Below, piece after piece: positions 27,399 through 34,800 of a stretch of DNA of 64,000 bases. The position numbers were made by a program, and so were the translations under genes. The DNA lies in contig JAEZGX010000009.1 in NCBI GenBank assembly GCA_023416735.1, positions 62,001-126,000 on the forward strand. Reading direction: 5' to 3'. The first letter of the stretch is position 1. Each line of letters begins with the position of its first letter. The stretch is from Verrucomicrobiota bacterium. GTDB lineage: Bacteria > Verrucomicrobiota > Verrucomicrobiia > Opitutales > Opitutaceae. The notes under the pieces were generated by a model that was not told the origin of the DNA, did no database searches, and saw nothing but the letters and a program-made list of their open reading frames with translations.

Positions 27399-29183
27399 CT
27401 ATCGACCGCCACTCCCCACTGGTTGATCATACCCGGCCGCAAGCGCGTCAGGCCGGCGCGGATCGGCTGCCCCTTGATGCAATCCCGATTGCGGATTCAC
27501 GGCGATGGTCGACGCCGCACCCTGATACGCGCCTTCGTAAGAGGCGCGCTGCGCCAATGTGTGCCCCTTGGCGCGCAAAAGGGCGGCTGTATCGGCCGAC
27601 ATCCCGTAGCGCTCGTAGGTCAGCACATCCGGCAGCCATTGGTGATGAATGCGAGGCTCGTCGACCGCCTGCATCACGGGCATTCCGTGATCGATCACGT
27701 TCGAGATCACCTGCAGCACGGTGTTGATGATCGTCGGACCACCCGGGCTGCCAGTCACGAGCACCAGGCGTCCTTCCTTGAATACCATCGTCGGAGTCAT
27801 CGACGACAATGGCCGCTTGCCGGGAGCAATCGCGTTCGCCGAGCCTTGCACCAAACCGTAGGCGTTCGGCTTGCCCGCAGCGGTGGTGAAATCGTCCATT
27901 TCGTTGTTCATCAGCACGCCGATGCCCGGAATCGTCACGCCGGAGCCGTAGGAGCCGTTGAGGGTGTAAGTATTCGAAACGGCATTACCGGCGGCGTCGG
28001 CCACGCTGAAGTGCGTCGTCTGCGGCGCCTCCGGCGGAGGCGCCGTGGCGGCTCGCCCAAGGCCCGGCGCAAGATTGCGGCTCGACGTGGCGCGCTGCGG
28101 ATCGAAGTCCGTCATGCGCCTCCTAGCATAGTTGCGGTCAAGCAACTGTTCAACGGGAACGGAAACGAAATCCGGATCCCCGAGATATTCCGCGCGATCG
28201 CGGAACGCGCGTCGCATTGCCTCTGTGAACAGATGATACTTTGCCGCGGACCGATGCCCGAGCGCCGCGACATCGTGCGGCTCGACCATCGCAAACATCT
28301 GCAGCAGCGCGATGCCCCCGGAACTCGGCGGCGGCATCGTCACGATGTCGTAACCGCGATACGTTCCGCGCAGCGGCTGACGCACGACGACGCGGTAGTT
28401 GGCCAGATCCGCGCGCGTCAACAACCCGCCGTTGGCCGTCATCGCGTCGGCCAGCCGCGCCGCCGTTTCTCCTTCGTAAAACTCGCGCGGTCCCGCCCTC
28501 TGCAAACGCGCCAACGTTGCCGCCAATTCCGGCTGACGCAGGATTTCGCCGGCCCGGAAGAACTCGCCGTTCTTTAGAAAGATTCGTCGCGATTCGGAAT
28601 CCTGCTCAAGCAGCGGAGCGGCTCCCCGCAAACTCGCCGCCGCGCCCTGACTGATCGCAAAACCCTCATCCGCCAAACGGCGCGCCGGCTCGACCAGCTC
28701 GGCCCATGTAAGCTGGCCCGAGCCGTAATGCTCCCAGGCATACGCAAGCCCTGCGACGGTGCCGGGCACTCCGCTGGCGCGCCACCCCACCGTCGAAGAT
28801 CCGCTGCCCTTCAACGGCGCGCCCTCCGCATCCAGATACATCGACTCGGTCGCTGCCGCCGGCGCGGTTTCGCGATAATCGATCGCGAGGTCGCGGCCGT
28901 CCGCGAGGTGAACCAACATGAAGCCGCCTCCGCCGAGATTGCCCGCGACCGGATACGTGACCGCCAGCGCGATTCCGGTCGCCACCGCTGCATCGATCGC
29001 GTTACCGCCGCGCTGCAAGATTTCCGCGCCCGCCTGGCTGGCGAGAGATTGAGAGGAAACGACCATGCCGTGCGTCGCCTCCACCGCGAGTCGTTGTCCG
29101 TAAACGGAGGAAAGGCACGCCAAGACGAGCGCGAAGAGGCCGGGCGAACGACGAAAAAATCGAGACGCAGTCGCGGGTTTCAT
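27399..29183 (-). CDS. ggt: Gamma-glutamyltransferase (glutathione hydrolase)
   Basis: A 594-residue periplasmic Ntn-hydrolase that cleaves gamma-glutamyl bonds and transfers the glutamyl group. The start ATG at 29183 gives a clear signal peptide (LFALVLACLSSVYG); the longer open frame upstream has no signal character. The large subunit has GMVVSSQSLASQAGAEILQR and YPVAGNLGGGGFM. Autocleavage is expected before the Thr in QTTHFSVADAAGNA (near residue 390), and the small-subunit oxyanion/substrate loops GSYGSG, PGKRPLSSMTPT and TGSPGGPTI are intact. It is the last of three genes with M20 peptidase and a beta-sandwich protein, 7 bases after the M20 stop. Confidence 0.95.
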   Translation of the reverse strand: MKPATASRFFRRSPGLFALVLACLSSVYGQRLAVEATHGMVVSSQSLASQAGAEILQRGGNAIDAAVATGIALAVTYPVAGNLGGGGFMLVHLADGRDLAIDYRETAPAAATESMYLDAEGAPLKGSGSSTVGWRASGVPGTVAGLAYAWEHYGSGQLTWAELVEPARRLADEGFAISQGAAASLRGAAPLLEQDSESRRIFLKNGEFFRAGEILRQPELAATLARLQRAGPREFYEGETAARLADAMTANGGLLTRADLANYRVVVRQPLRGTYRGYDIVTMPPPSSGGIALLQMFAMVEPHDVAALGHRSAAKYHLFTEAMRRAFRDRAEYLGDPDFVSVPVEQLLDRNYARRRMTDFDPQRATSSRNLAPGLGRAATAPPPEAPQTTHFSVADAAGNAVSNTYTLNGSYGSGVTIPGIGVLMNNEMDDFTTAAGKPNAYGLVQGSANAIAPGKRPLSSMTPTMVFKEGRLVLVTGSPGGPTIINTVLQVISNVIDHGMPVMQAVDEPRIHHQWLPDVLTYERYGMSADTAALLRAKGHTLAQRASYEGAYQGAASTIAVNPQSGLHQGAADPRRPDALAAGYDQPVGSGGR

Positions 29184-29190
29184 CGTTCGT

Positions 29191-30342
29191 TTAAGCACGT
29201 TTGGTTTTCTCCACGGACGTTTCATCCAGCAATCGTCGAAACGCGACCACGCCGGCCTCGAGTTCGCCCTCCTCGATGAACTCGTCCCGCGTATGCGCTT
29301 GTTCGATACGGCCCGGCCCGAACGCCACCGATGGAATCCGGGTGGAGAAGACATTGCCGTCGCAAAACCAATCGGCGGTCGCCCAGCCGCGTCCGACCCG
29401 GCGGAGATGTCGCGCCCACGGCAGCCCGCGGTCGGTCACGAACGACGGCCCCTGGCGATGCAGCGTGATGCGCGCTTTCGGCGCGTGAGCCGCCACGGCC
29501 GCCCGAACGAGCTGCATCGCGTCGTCGTATCCACAGTCCGGATGCAACCGCAGATCGAGTCCCAGCCGGCAATTTGCCGGCACGACGTTGAGTCCGGAGC
29601 CAGCCGACACGATGCCGAGATTCAGGGAGGCGCGGCCCAGCACGGGATGAACGCGCGCCGCCAGAGCGGGCGCGACCTCGTCGCGCAGCGCCGCGATCAA
29701 CGGCAACGCCGCAAACATTGCGTTCTTTCCGCGCTGCGGCGTCGCCCCGTGCGCCGCGCGGCCGGGCACGTCGATCCACACGCGCAACAGGCCTTTCGCC
29801 GCCGACACGACGCGGAGCTGCGTTGGCTCGAGCGCCACAGCGAAATCGGCCGAAAAACCCGACGCCATCAGCGCTTCGGCGCCGAGGCTCCCCTGCTCTT
29901 CGCCGGCCGTCGCAGCGACGATCCACCGAACGCTCGATTCGCTCCGCCGCCGCGATCGCGCCCAGTTCCCCACCGCCGCCAGCAGCGCCGCCATCGGCCC
30001 CTTGGTGTCACAAGCGCCACGACCATGCAGCTGCGACCCCTGACGGGTAAGCCGGAACGGGGGAACCGTCATCCCATCGACACCCACCGTGTCGAGGTGC
30101 GGAACCAGCGCCACCGTCGACTCCGCTCGTCGTGACGTTTCGAATACGCCCACCACCGAAGTTCTTCCCGGTGCCAACGTCTGCAATCGAACGTCCGCAC
30201 CAAACTTCCGCAGCAGCGTGGCCACGTGCTGGGCCATGGCCGCTTCGCCTGGAGGCGTTCCGCCCGCATCCGCTTCCGGATGAACGCTGGGAATCGAAAC
30301 AAGATCCGAGAGGATCTTCTGCACGGAAGAGGAGCGTCGCAT
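29191..30342 (-). CDS. M20-family peptidase/deacetylase (ArgE/DapE-like)
   Basis: A 383-residue zinc amidohydrolase of the M20 group. The metal motif is VPHLDTVGVD, the bridging aspartate is in GRGACDTKGP, the catalytic glutamate in TAGEEQGSLGA, and the C-terminal ligand in AHTRDEFIEEGEL. The dimer lid holds RAAHGATPQRGKNA. This is the ArgE/DapE/acetyl-ornithine deacetylase layout rather than the carnosinase type seen at 3.4 kb. The start ATG at 30342 overlaps the upstream stop by one base (TGATG), so translation is coupled. Next to gamma-glutamyltransferase it may process gamma-glutamyl or N-acyl amino acids, which is inference. Confidence 0.9.
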   Translation of the reverse strand: MRRSSSVQKILSDLVSIPSVHPEADAGGTPPGEAAMAQHVATLLRKFGADVRLQTLAPGRTSVVGVFETSRRAESTVALVPHLDTVGVDGMTVPPFRLTRQGSQLHGRGACDTKGPMAALLAAVGNWARSRRRSESSVRWIVAATAGEEQGSLGAEALMASGFSADFAVALEPTQLRVVSAAKGLLRVWIDVPGRAAHGATPQRGKNAMFAALPLIAALRDEVAPALAARVHPVLGRASLNLGIVSAGSGLNVVPANCRLGLDLRLHPDCGYDDAMQLVRAAVAAHAPKARITLHRQGPSFVTDRGLPWARHLRRVGRGWATADWFCDGNVFSTRIPSVAFGPGRIEQAHTRDEFIEEGELEAGVVAFRRLLDETSVEKTKRA

Positions 30343-31112
30343 CACCGAAGGTTGGGTTGAGACTGTGAAGAAACCGGCACGCTGCCTTCGTTCGTGTCGA
30401 CGCGCGTCAACGCCATGACCAGCACGTCGGACCACCAGACTCGCGAGCGCCACGTGCGCAGCGCAAAATGCCCGCCGGGCAACGGATCGGGATCGCGAAA
30501 GTCATGCACCCGTTTCCCATCGATCCAGCAACGCAGGCGTCCGCCCGCGATCAGCACGCGAAACCGATACGATTGCCCCACCTCCGATCGCCACGTCCGA
30601 TCTTCGCTGACGAGATGGAAACCCGGATTGCGCCGTGCTCTCGCCCACCCTTCCTGAAATCCGCCGGTGAGCGTGAAGATGTAGTTCGGGATTTTGTGAT
30701 ATTCTCCATACGAGCCCGACCGGCCGAATCGGTAGGCGCGGCCATCCAGCTCACGCGCATGCACGAAGAGATTGAGATTGGCCGCATTCGTCTCGTCGGC
30801 CGGCAAGGTCGAACCGGCCGTGAACTCGATCAGCACATTCGCCGGCAAAGGCTCCCGCCACCAAAGGGTCGCCGCATCCGCCGCAGATGGCTCTCGTGGC
30901 GTCACCACGTTGATGCGGCCCTCCCGCGCCACCGCCTCCGGATCGCCTTCGACCACCCAGCGCTCCCGCCACGTCTCATCCGCGAAGGTTTCGTGAATCA
31001 ATTCGACCGCCTGCCAAGTCTCGCCATCGACCTCCACGGACGACGGTGCCGCCACCAGCACGCTGCCAAGTGCGGCCCACAAGAAGGAGTTCAGGAAGAT
31101 TTGGCGGTTCAC
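30342..31112 (-). CDS. Secreted beta-sandwich protein, DUF1961/DUF6250-like
   Basis: A 256-residue exported protein with a lectin-like (concanavalin) fold signature: LIHETFADETWRERWVVEGD, WWREPLPANVLIEF, YGEYHKIPNYIFTL, ARRNPGFHLVSE and GGHFALRTWRSRVWWSDVLV. Proteins of this build, such as the DUF1961 family member YesU of the Bacillus rhamnogalacturonan locus, occur in polysaccharide utilisation loci, but no activity is established. I chose the GTG at 31112 because a signal peptide (FLNSFLWAALGSVLVA) starts right there; an ATG at 31250 is also in frame but its extra 46 residues look non-coding. It is first in the row with M20 peptidase and ggt. Confidence 0.72.
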   Translation of the reverse strand: MNRQIFLNSFLWAALGSVLVAAPSSVEVDGETWQAVELIHETFADETWRERWVVEGDPEAVAREGRINVVTPREPSAADAATLWWREPLPANVLIEFTAGSTLPADETNAANLNLFVHARELDGRAYRFGRSGSYGEYHKIPNYIFTLTGGFQEGWARARRNPGFHLVSEDRTWRSEVGQSYRFRVLIAGGRLRCWIDGKRVHDFRDPDPLPGGHFALRTWRSRVWWSDVLVMALTRVDTNEGSVPVSSQSQPNLR

Positions 31113-31519
31113 GGATCGATGCGCACGAAGAGGGTCAAAACCGGCGGACAGCGTCGCGGTCGGGGCAGTTTCACACTCGTATTTGATTTTTTCCTCATCT
31201 GCCAACGCAACCATAAATTCCGAAGCCGCAACGCTGAATTGCATCGCCACCCGCTCCGACCAAGCCGCGTCGCCACTCCCATCCGCATCATCTTCGCCAC
31301 AATTTTCTCCAATCTATTCTAATGCGCTTGTGAATTGGCGAGGTTTCCGCGTTGCTGGGGCGCGTGACCGCCCTCGCCCCGCACTTTCTTTGCCCGCCCG
31401 CGAGCCTGACGTCGATGGTCGATTTCGCGCGCGGGATTCGAACCGGTTGGAACATCCCCGCCCGCGTGGTATCGCTGAACGCCTGACGATCTCAGAAGCC
31501 GGAACGATCTCGAAGAACG
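31113..31519. other. Divergent intergenic region with a putative LacI-type operator
   Basis: About 400 bases between the divergent beta-sandwich and 2-hydroxyacid dehydrogenase genes. No additional gene is supported. It holds the operator-like site at 31318-31333 and presumably the promoters of both units. If the alternative ATG at 31250 were used by the minus-strand gene, the region would shrink to 270 bases. Confidence 0.5.
31318..31333. promoter_or_regulatory. Putative LacI-family operator (hybrid half-sites)
   Basis: TCTAATGCGCTTGTGA. The left half TCTAATGCG matches the site at 44830 and the right half GCTTGTGA resembles those at 34449 and 34597. It lies between two divergent genes and has the central CG step usual in LacI-type operators. 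Confidence 0.45.
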
Positions 31520-32569
31520 ATGGTTTCCACGATCGCCAACACCGCGCATCAAGCCACGGCCACTCCTCGTCTCGTCATCGCACTGACCGAGGAGGAACGA
31601 ACGCTTTTCTTCGGCTCCACGACGGCAGCCTTCTCGCAACTTCCAGCCGAGGTCGTGTGGCTCCACGAATCGGACCTTACGGAATCCGGGTGGCGCGAAC
31701 GACTGCAAGCGCTCGCCCCGTCCGCTTTGGTCACGGCCTGGCAAACTCCGCCGCTTCCGAGTGACTGGCTGCAATCGCCGGATTGTCCGCTGCGCTACGT
31801 CTGCCACGTCACCGGCTCCGTGCGGCGGCTCGTCCCCCGCGCGTTTCTGGAACGCGGCGGTTGGGTGAGCAACTGGGGCACGCTCGCCGCGGCCACCGTG
31901 GCGGAACACGCGCTTCTGCTCGGCCTCGCTTCGCTGCGCAATCTGGTCGCTTGGCGCGCTTTCATGCAGCAGCGGCCAAAAACGCGGCCCGCTGCCCAGC
32001 TGGGCACCCGTTCGCTCTTCGGGCGGCGCGTCGGCTTGCACGGCTTCGGCACAATCGCACGGGAGCTCATCACCTTGCTGCGGCCGTTTCGCGTGTCGCT
32101 CGCCGCCTACTCGGCCGGCGTGCCGCCGGCGGTCATGCAGGATCTCGGTGTCGAACCCTGCGCGTCGCTCGAGACCTTGTTCGCGCGCAGCGACATCGTC
32201 TTCGGCTGCGAAGCGCTGATGCCTTCCACGATCGGCAGCGTCACCGCGTCCGCTCTCGCCGCGCTGCCGGACGGCGCCGTGTTCGTCAATGTCGGTCGCG
32301 GCCGCATCGCCGATGAAGACGCCCTGCTCCGCGAGGCGAAAAGCGGTCGCATCCGCGTAGCCGTCGACGTGGTTTCGCATGAGCCGATCGATCCATCATC
32401 GCCGTGGCTCGACACGCCGGACGCCCTGGTCTCGCCGCACATCGGCGGTCCGACGCTGGACATGTATCCAGAGTTTGGACGCCATGCCCTCGGCAACCTT
32501 AAACGCTACTTCGCCGGACAGACGCTCGCTGCCGTCGTCACGTGCGAATCCTACGATCGTTCCACCTAG
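31520..32569 (+). CDS. D-isomer-specific 2-hydroxyacid dehydrogenase
   Basis: A 349-residue NAD-dependent dehydrogenase of the phosphoglycerate dehydrogenase/glyoxylate reductase type. The NAD loop is RVGLHGFGTIARELI. The catalytic arginine lies in FVNVGRGRIADEDALL, the glutamate in VDVVSHEPID and the histidine in LVSPHIGGPT. The preceding YVCHVTGSVRRLVP and WGTLAAATVAEHALLLGLAS follow the family pattern. Substrates may be 2-oxo acids produced from sugar-acid breakdown, which is inference. It is 66 bases upstream of the SSS symporter on the same strand. Confidence 0.9.
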   Translation: MVSTIANTAHQATATPRLVIALTEEERTLFFGSTTAAFSQLPAEVVWLHESDLTESGWRERLQALAPSALVTAWQTPPLPSDWLQSPDCPLRYVCHVTGSVRRLVPRAFLERGGWVSNWGTLAAATVAEHALLLGLASLRNLVAWRAFMQQRPKTRPAAQLGTRSLFGRRVGLHGFGTIARELITLLRPFRVSLAAYSAGVPPAVMQDLGVEPCASLETLFARSDIVFGCEALMPSTIGSVTASALAALPDGAVFVNVGRGRIADEDALLREAKSGRIRVAVDVVSHEPIDPSSPWLDTPDALVSPHIGGPTLDMYPEFGRHALGNLKRYFAGQTLAAVVTCESYDRST

Positions 32570-32635
32570 ACACCCATCCCGCTCCATCTTGGCGCAAGTT
32601 CTGCGCCGGTAATATCTCTCTCCGCTCCTTCCCTC

Positions 32636-34384
32636 ATGCTCCACTTTTTCGACTACCTCGTCATCGCCGTCTTCTTTGTCTCCCTGCTCGGGATCGGATG
32701 GTTCTTCCGCCGCTTCGGCGGCGACAGCAACCAGTATTTCCGTGGCGGCGGGCGCATGTCGTGGTGGCTGGTCGGCACGTCGGCCTTCATGGGCGCGTTC
32801 AGCGCCTGGACGTTCACCGGCGCCGCCGGACTGGCCTTCGATCAGGGGCTGGTGGTGCTCGTGCTTTATTGGGCGGGGGCGTTCGGATTTTTCTGCAACT
32901 GGGCAGGCTTCGCCGCGTGGCTCCGTCAGACGCGCGTGATTACCTCGATGGAAGCGGTGCGTGCGCGCATGGGTCCCGTCAACGAGCAGGTCTTCACCTG
33001 GCTCACCCTGCCCATCGGCATCATCGTCGCCGGCATCTGGCTCTACGGCCTCGCGATTTTCTGCTCTCCGGTTTTCGGCTTCGACCTCCAGGCGACGATT
33101 CTGCTTTGCGGCGTCGCGGTGGTGTTCGTCGCCGCCGCCGGCGGGCAGTGGGCGGTTGTCGCGGGAGATTTCGTTCAGGCGCTAATGCTCCTGCCGATCA
33201 CGATCGTCGCGGCGGTGTGGGCGTGGGTGAAGATCGGCGGCTGGTCCGGTTTTCAAGCCGGTCTGCCGGAGACGCATTGGAGCCTCATTTCCTCGGACGC
33301 GTTGGGTTTCGGGAAATGGTGGGTGGTGGCCATCCTCATCGAAAAATTTTTCGTCCAAAACGCGCTCCACGGCGCCGGCCGGTATTTGAATGTCCGCGAT
33401 GGCCGCGAGGCGAAGCGAGCGGCGTTCCTGGCGATGACCCTCTACCTCACGGGTTCCGTCCTATGGTTTATCCCGCCCTTGGTCGCGCGGGCCTCGAACA
33501 TGGACCTCGCGGGACAATTCCCCGGCCTTACCCAGCCGAGCGAAGCGGCTTACGTCGCGATGGCGGCGCAATGCCTGCCCGCAGGACTGCTCGGGCTCAT
33601 GCTCACGGGCATCATTTCGGCAACGCTCTCGTCGATGGATCACGGGCTCAATCGCAACGCCGGCGTTTTCGTGCGCAGTGTGTATCTGCCCTTGCTCCGC
33701 CCTAAAGCCAAAGAGCGCGAGCAGGTGCTCGCCGGCCGCATCTCAACCCTCGGTTTCGGCGGAATCGTCATTCTGACGGCGTTGCTCTACAGCACGTGGA
33801 AAGACCTCGGGGTGTTCAGCCTGATGTTCGGTTTCTCCGCACTGCTCGGCATCCCCTACGCCGTTCCCATGGTCTTGTGCCTTTTCGTGCGTCGCGTGCC
33901 GGACTGGGCCGGCTGGTCGACCGTGCTCGTCGGCATCACGGTCGGATCGATCGTCGGCAGCGCCCACAACCTTTTCGCCCCTTGGGTCGAGGAAGGTTCC
34001 CGTCTGGCATCGCTGCTCGCGTGGACCGGCAGTCACCACTTCGCGGCAGTCACGATTGCAGGCTCAGTGGTGAGCTCGCTGTGGTTCTTCGGTGCCGCTG
34101 TGCTGTTCGGCCGCCGAATCCCGGAGAAGCGGATGGCTGAAATCAATCGCTTCTTCGAAACGATGCACAAACCCGTCGAGCCCGCCGAGGAGTCCGTCGA
34201 ACAGACCAACAACCGCGGCACAGTCGGGATCGGCCGGATGTGCCTCGCTTACGCCGCCTTCATTTTCCTGCTGGTGCTCGTGCCCAATCCAATCGAAGGC
34301 CGCCTCGCCATCCTGTTCTGCGCCGCGTTCATGGCGGCGATGGGCTACGGACTAATCCGCGCCGCCCGCGTGAGCAAAGCGTAG
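32636..34384 (+). CDS. SSS-family sodium/solute symporter
   Basis: A 582-residue inner-membrane transporter with about 14 hydrophobic segments, beginning with FDYLVIAVFFVSLLGIGWFF. The family signature near the N-terminus is seen in YFRGGGRMSWWLVGTSAFMG and SAWTFTGAAG, and the central DFVQALMLLPITIVAAVWAW and SSMDHGLNRNAGVFVRSVY segments match sugar/solute members. A cytoplasmic loop near residue 500 (NRFFETMHKPVEPAEESVE) precedes the last helices. The substrate is not clear from sequence; a mono- or oligosaccharide or sugar acid released by the neighbouring lyases is plausible. Confidence 0.92.
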   Translation: MLHFFDYLVIAVFFVSLLGIGWFFRRFGGDSNQYFRGGGRMSWWLVGTSAFMGAFSAWTFTGAAGLAFDQGLVVLVLYWAGAFGFFCNWAGFAAWLRQTRVITSMEAVRARMGPVNEQVFTWLTLPIGIIVAGIWLYGLAIFCSPVFGFDLQATILLCGVAVVFVAAAGGQWAVVAGDFVQALMLLPITIVAAVWAWVKIGGWSGFQAGLPETHWSLISSDALGFGKWWVVAILIEKFFVQNALHGAGRYLNVRDGREAKRAAFLAMTLYLTGSVLWFIPPLVARASNMDLAGQFPGLTQPSEAAYVAMAAQCLPAGLLGLMLTGIISATLSSMDHGLNRNAGVFVRSVYLPLLRPKAKEREQVLAGRISTLGFGGIVILTALLYSTWKDLGVFSLMFGFSALLGIPYAVPMVLCLFVRRVPDWAGWSTVLVGITVGSIVGSAHNLFAPWVEEGSRLASLLAWTGSHHFAAVTIAGSVVSSLWFFGAAVLFGRRIPEKRMAEINRFFETMHKPVEPAEESVEQTNNRGTVGIGRMCLAYAAFIFLLVLVPNPIEGRLAILFCAAFMAAMGYGLIRAARVSKA

Positions 34385-34448
34385 GTCAGCCCGACACGCG
34401 ACCGGCAGAGCCGCGTTCTCCCGTTCGCTCCTGCACGCCCGCAGTTTG

Positions 34449-34464
34449 TCACATTCGCATGTGA
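34449..34464. promoter_or_regulatory. Putative LacI-family operator, distal site
   Basis: TCACATTCGCATGTGA, a 16-bp near-palindrome with one mismatch, centred on CG. It differs by one base from the site at 34597. It lies 336 bases upstream of the pectate lyase start. Confidence 0.55.
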
Positions 34465-34596
34465 TTCCGTGCGAATGCGACGCCCCTGCGGTCGCAGATC
34501 CATCTCGCCCGAAGGCCCACATCCGGCCTAGCTGACAACGGTCCGCGGCAGCACTACCGCGCGATCCGAAGCCTATCATGCGGCATTCACTTGCGT

Positions 34597-34612
34597 TCAC
34601 ATACGCATGTGA
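34597..34612. promoter_or_regulatory. Putative LacI-family operator, proximal site
   Basis: TCACATACGCATGTGA, a 16-bp near-palindrome with one mismatch and the central TACGCA common in LacI-type operators. It lies 188 bases upstream of the pectate lyase start. Confidence 0.6.
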
Positions 34613-34800
34613 TTTATGTTAAATTCACTCTCCCGTGAACTGCGCTCAGCGGCTCTCGTCGTTTCGGCGCCTTCGCCCCCTTTCGACGCTGCCGCTGCCC
34701 CCGATCTTTCGGACTGAACCCGAATCCACCCACGGCGTTTGGCGCGCCTTCGAGCGACGCCAAGGTCCGGGCCGAAGGATCACCTCTCAAAAAAAACAAC

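Larger units (their letters stand above)
34385..34800. other. Regulatory intergenic region upstream of the first pectate lyase
   Basis: 416 bases without a gene. It contains two nearly identical 16-bp operator-like sites 148 bases apart (34449 and 34597), a spacing that would permit DNA looping. An AT-rich stretch (ATTTATGTTAAATTC) follows the second site and may hold the -10 element. The last bases before the start codon are an A-rich tract (AAAAAAAACAAC) with no clear Shine-Dalgarno. Confidence 0.55.
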
